This document shows, in pieces, positions 6,102 to 6,418 of a stretch of 6,418 bases of DNA. The DNA comes from Candidatus Nomurabacteria bacterium RIFCSPHIGHO2_01_FULL_39_9 (lineage in GTDB: Bacteria > Patescibacteriota > Minisyncoccia > Phycocordibacterales > DATEUR01): positions 1,089 through 7,506 of the forward strand of contig MFTL01000028.1 of NCBI GenBank assembly GCA_001786825.1, given 5' to 3'. Within the stretch, counting starts at the first letter, position 1; every line of letters starts with the position of its first letter. The notes beneath the pieces were generated by a model that saw only the letters and a program-made list of their open reading frames with translations, searched no databases and was not told where the DNA came from. The position numbers and the translations under genes are program-made.

Positions 6102-6130
6102 AGTTTACTAAAAGTGTTTTAATAATGCAA
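6102..6130 (-). promoter_or_regulatory. Weak candidate promoter for the str operon
   Basis: In the 41-base gap before rpsL the minus strand reads TTGCAT (complement of 6125-6130), 17 bases, then TAAACT (complement of 6102-6107). The boxes match consensus at 3 and 4 of 6 positions. This -10 box lies only eight bases from the rpsL ATG, so a transcript from it would be leaderless or nearly so. The operon may instead be read from further upstream, through the 6135-6418 gene. Low confidence. Confidence 0.25.
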
Positions 6131-6134
6131 GTAA

Positions 6135-6418
6135 TTAGATCTCAAATTGGTTCTTTAAGAGTTTGCGAACATGAATAACTTTTGAAGTAAATATTGGATT
6201 ATATGCATCGCCGACTTTTTGGCTGATACGGACGTAATAGTTACCTTTCGGCAGGAGCATGAAGAATCGGCCGTCCGGTCCAGCAATGACTTTTTTGGAA
6301 ACTGTATTAGTAATTGGGTTTAATGCTTCGACAAAAGCATAAGCAAGTGGCGCGCCGCGAAAAATTACTCGGCCTCGTTTTCGAATAAGTTTATGGAAAC
6401 CAAGTCGGCGTAAAAGAC
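6135..6418 (-). CDS. C-terminal end of a protein with a carboxypeptidase-regulatory-like domain (cut by window edge)
   Basis: The minus strand is open from the right edge to a TAA at 6135-6137, giving 93 residues of a protein whose start lies outside the window. The first visible residues are strongly basic (LLRRLGFHKLIRKRGRV), as often found just after a membrane segment, though none is visible. The rest has the pattern of the carboxypeptidase-regulatory-like or Cna-B-like beta sandwich: GRVIFRGAPLAYAFVEALNP near 15-34, a variable TNTVSKKVIAG stretch, then PDGRFFMLLPKGNYYVRI at 47-64, where DGRF and LPxGxYxV are the family's hallmark. Such domains act as structural or binding modules in exported proteins. 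The coding reading is supported by this motif and by ordinary codons with no stop for the whole length. The gene ends 41 bases before rpsL on the same strand and no terminator is visible between them. The full product is unknown. Confidence 0.8.
   Translation of the reverse strand, partial: LLRRLGFHKLIRKRGRVIFRGAPLAYAFVEALNPITNTVSKKVIAGPDGRFFMLLPKGNYYVRISQKVGDAYNPIFTSKVIHVRKLLKNQFEI

Overview
The window carries the str operon and the start of the S10 operon of a bacterium, all on the minus strand. In transcription order the genes are rpsL (S12), rpsG (S7), fusA (EF-G), tuf (EF-Tu) and rpsJ (S10, cut by the left edge of the window). The lineage looks like Patescibacteria (Candidate Phyla Radiation, possibly Parcubacteria). 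The reasons are a lysine/alanine-rich extension on S10, AT-rich gaps between moderately AT-rich genes, no visible Shine-Dalgarno sequence before any of the seven visible starts, and small secreted proteins of no clear family. This placement is an inference and was not tested by phylogeny. No in-frame TGA appears, so the standard genetic code is adequate.

Layout from right to left, following transcription. At 6135-6418 is the C-terminal end of an unidentified protein whose last part resembles a carboxypeptidase-regulatory-like beta-sandwich domain; it was found by translating the edge of the window. Then come rpsL (5683-6093), rpsG (5183-5650) and fusA (3035-5176), tightly packed with gaps of 41, 32 and 6 bases. 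After fusA the usual fusA-tuf junction is opened by about 1.57 kb. This holds a minus-strand gene for a membrane-anchored cysteine-rich protein (2154-2954) and, convergent with it, a plus-strand gene for a small putative lipoprotein with a calcium-binding-like loop (1686-2108). The two share a bidirectional terminator that overlaps the lipoprotein stop codon. A 221-base divergent control region (1465-1685) separates the lipoprotein gene from tuf. tuf (262-1464) is followed after 23 bases by rpsJ, which runs off the window.

The housekeeping genes work together in translation. S12 and S7 are 30S proteins, EF-G drives translocation, EF-Tu delivers aminoacyl-tRNA, and S10 is a 30S head protein that also takes part in transcription antitermination in other bacteria. 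The two inserted genes appear to encode exported proteins with no evident link to translation. Because one of them lies on the opposite strand, tuf-rpsJ must be transcribed from its own promoter. The clearest regulatory signals are at the lipoprotein gene: a near-consensus promoter with one inverted repeat just upstream of the -35 box and another across the -10 box and start point. I see no mobile element, CRISPR array, tRNA or rRNA, and no stretch over 300 bases without a gene.
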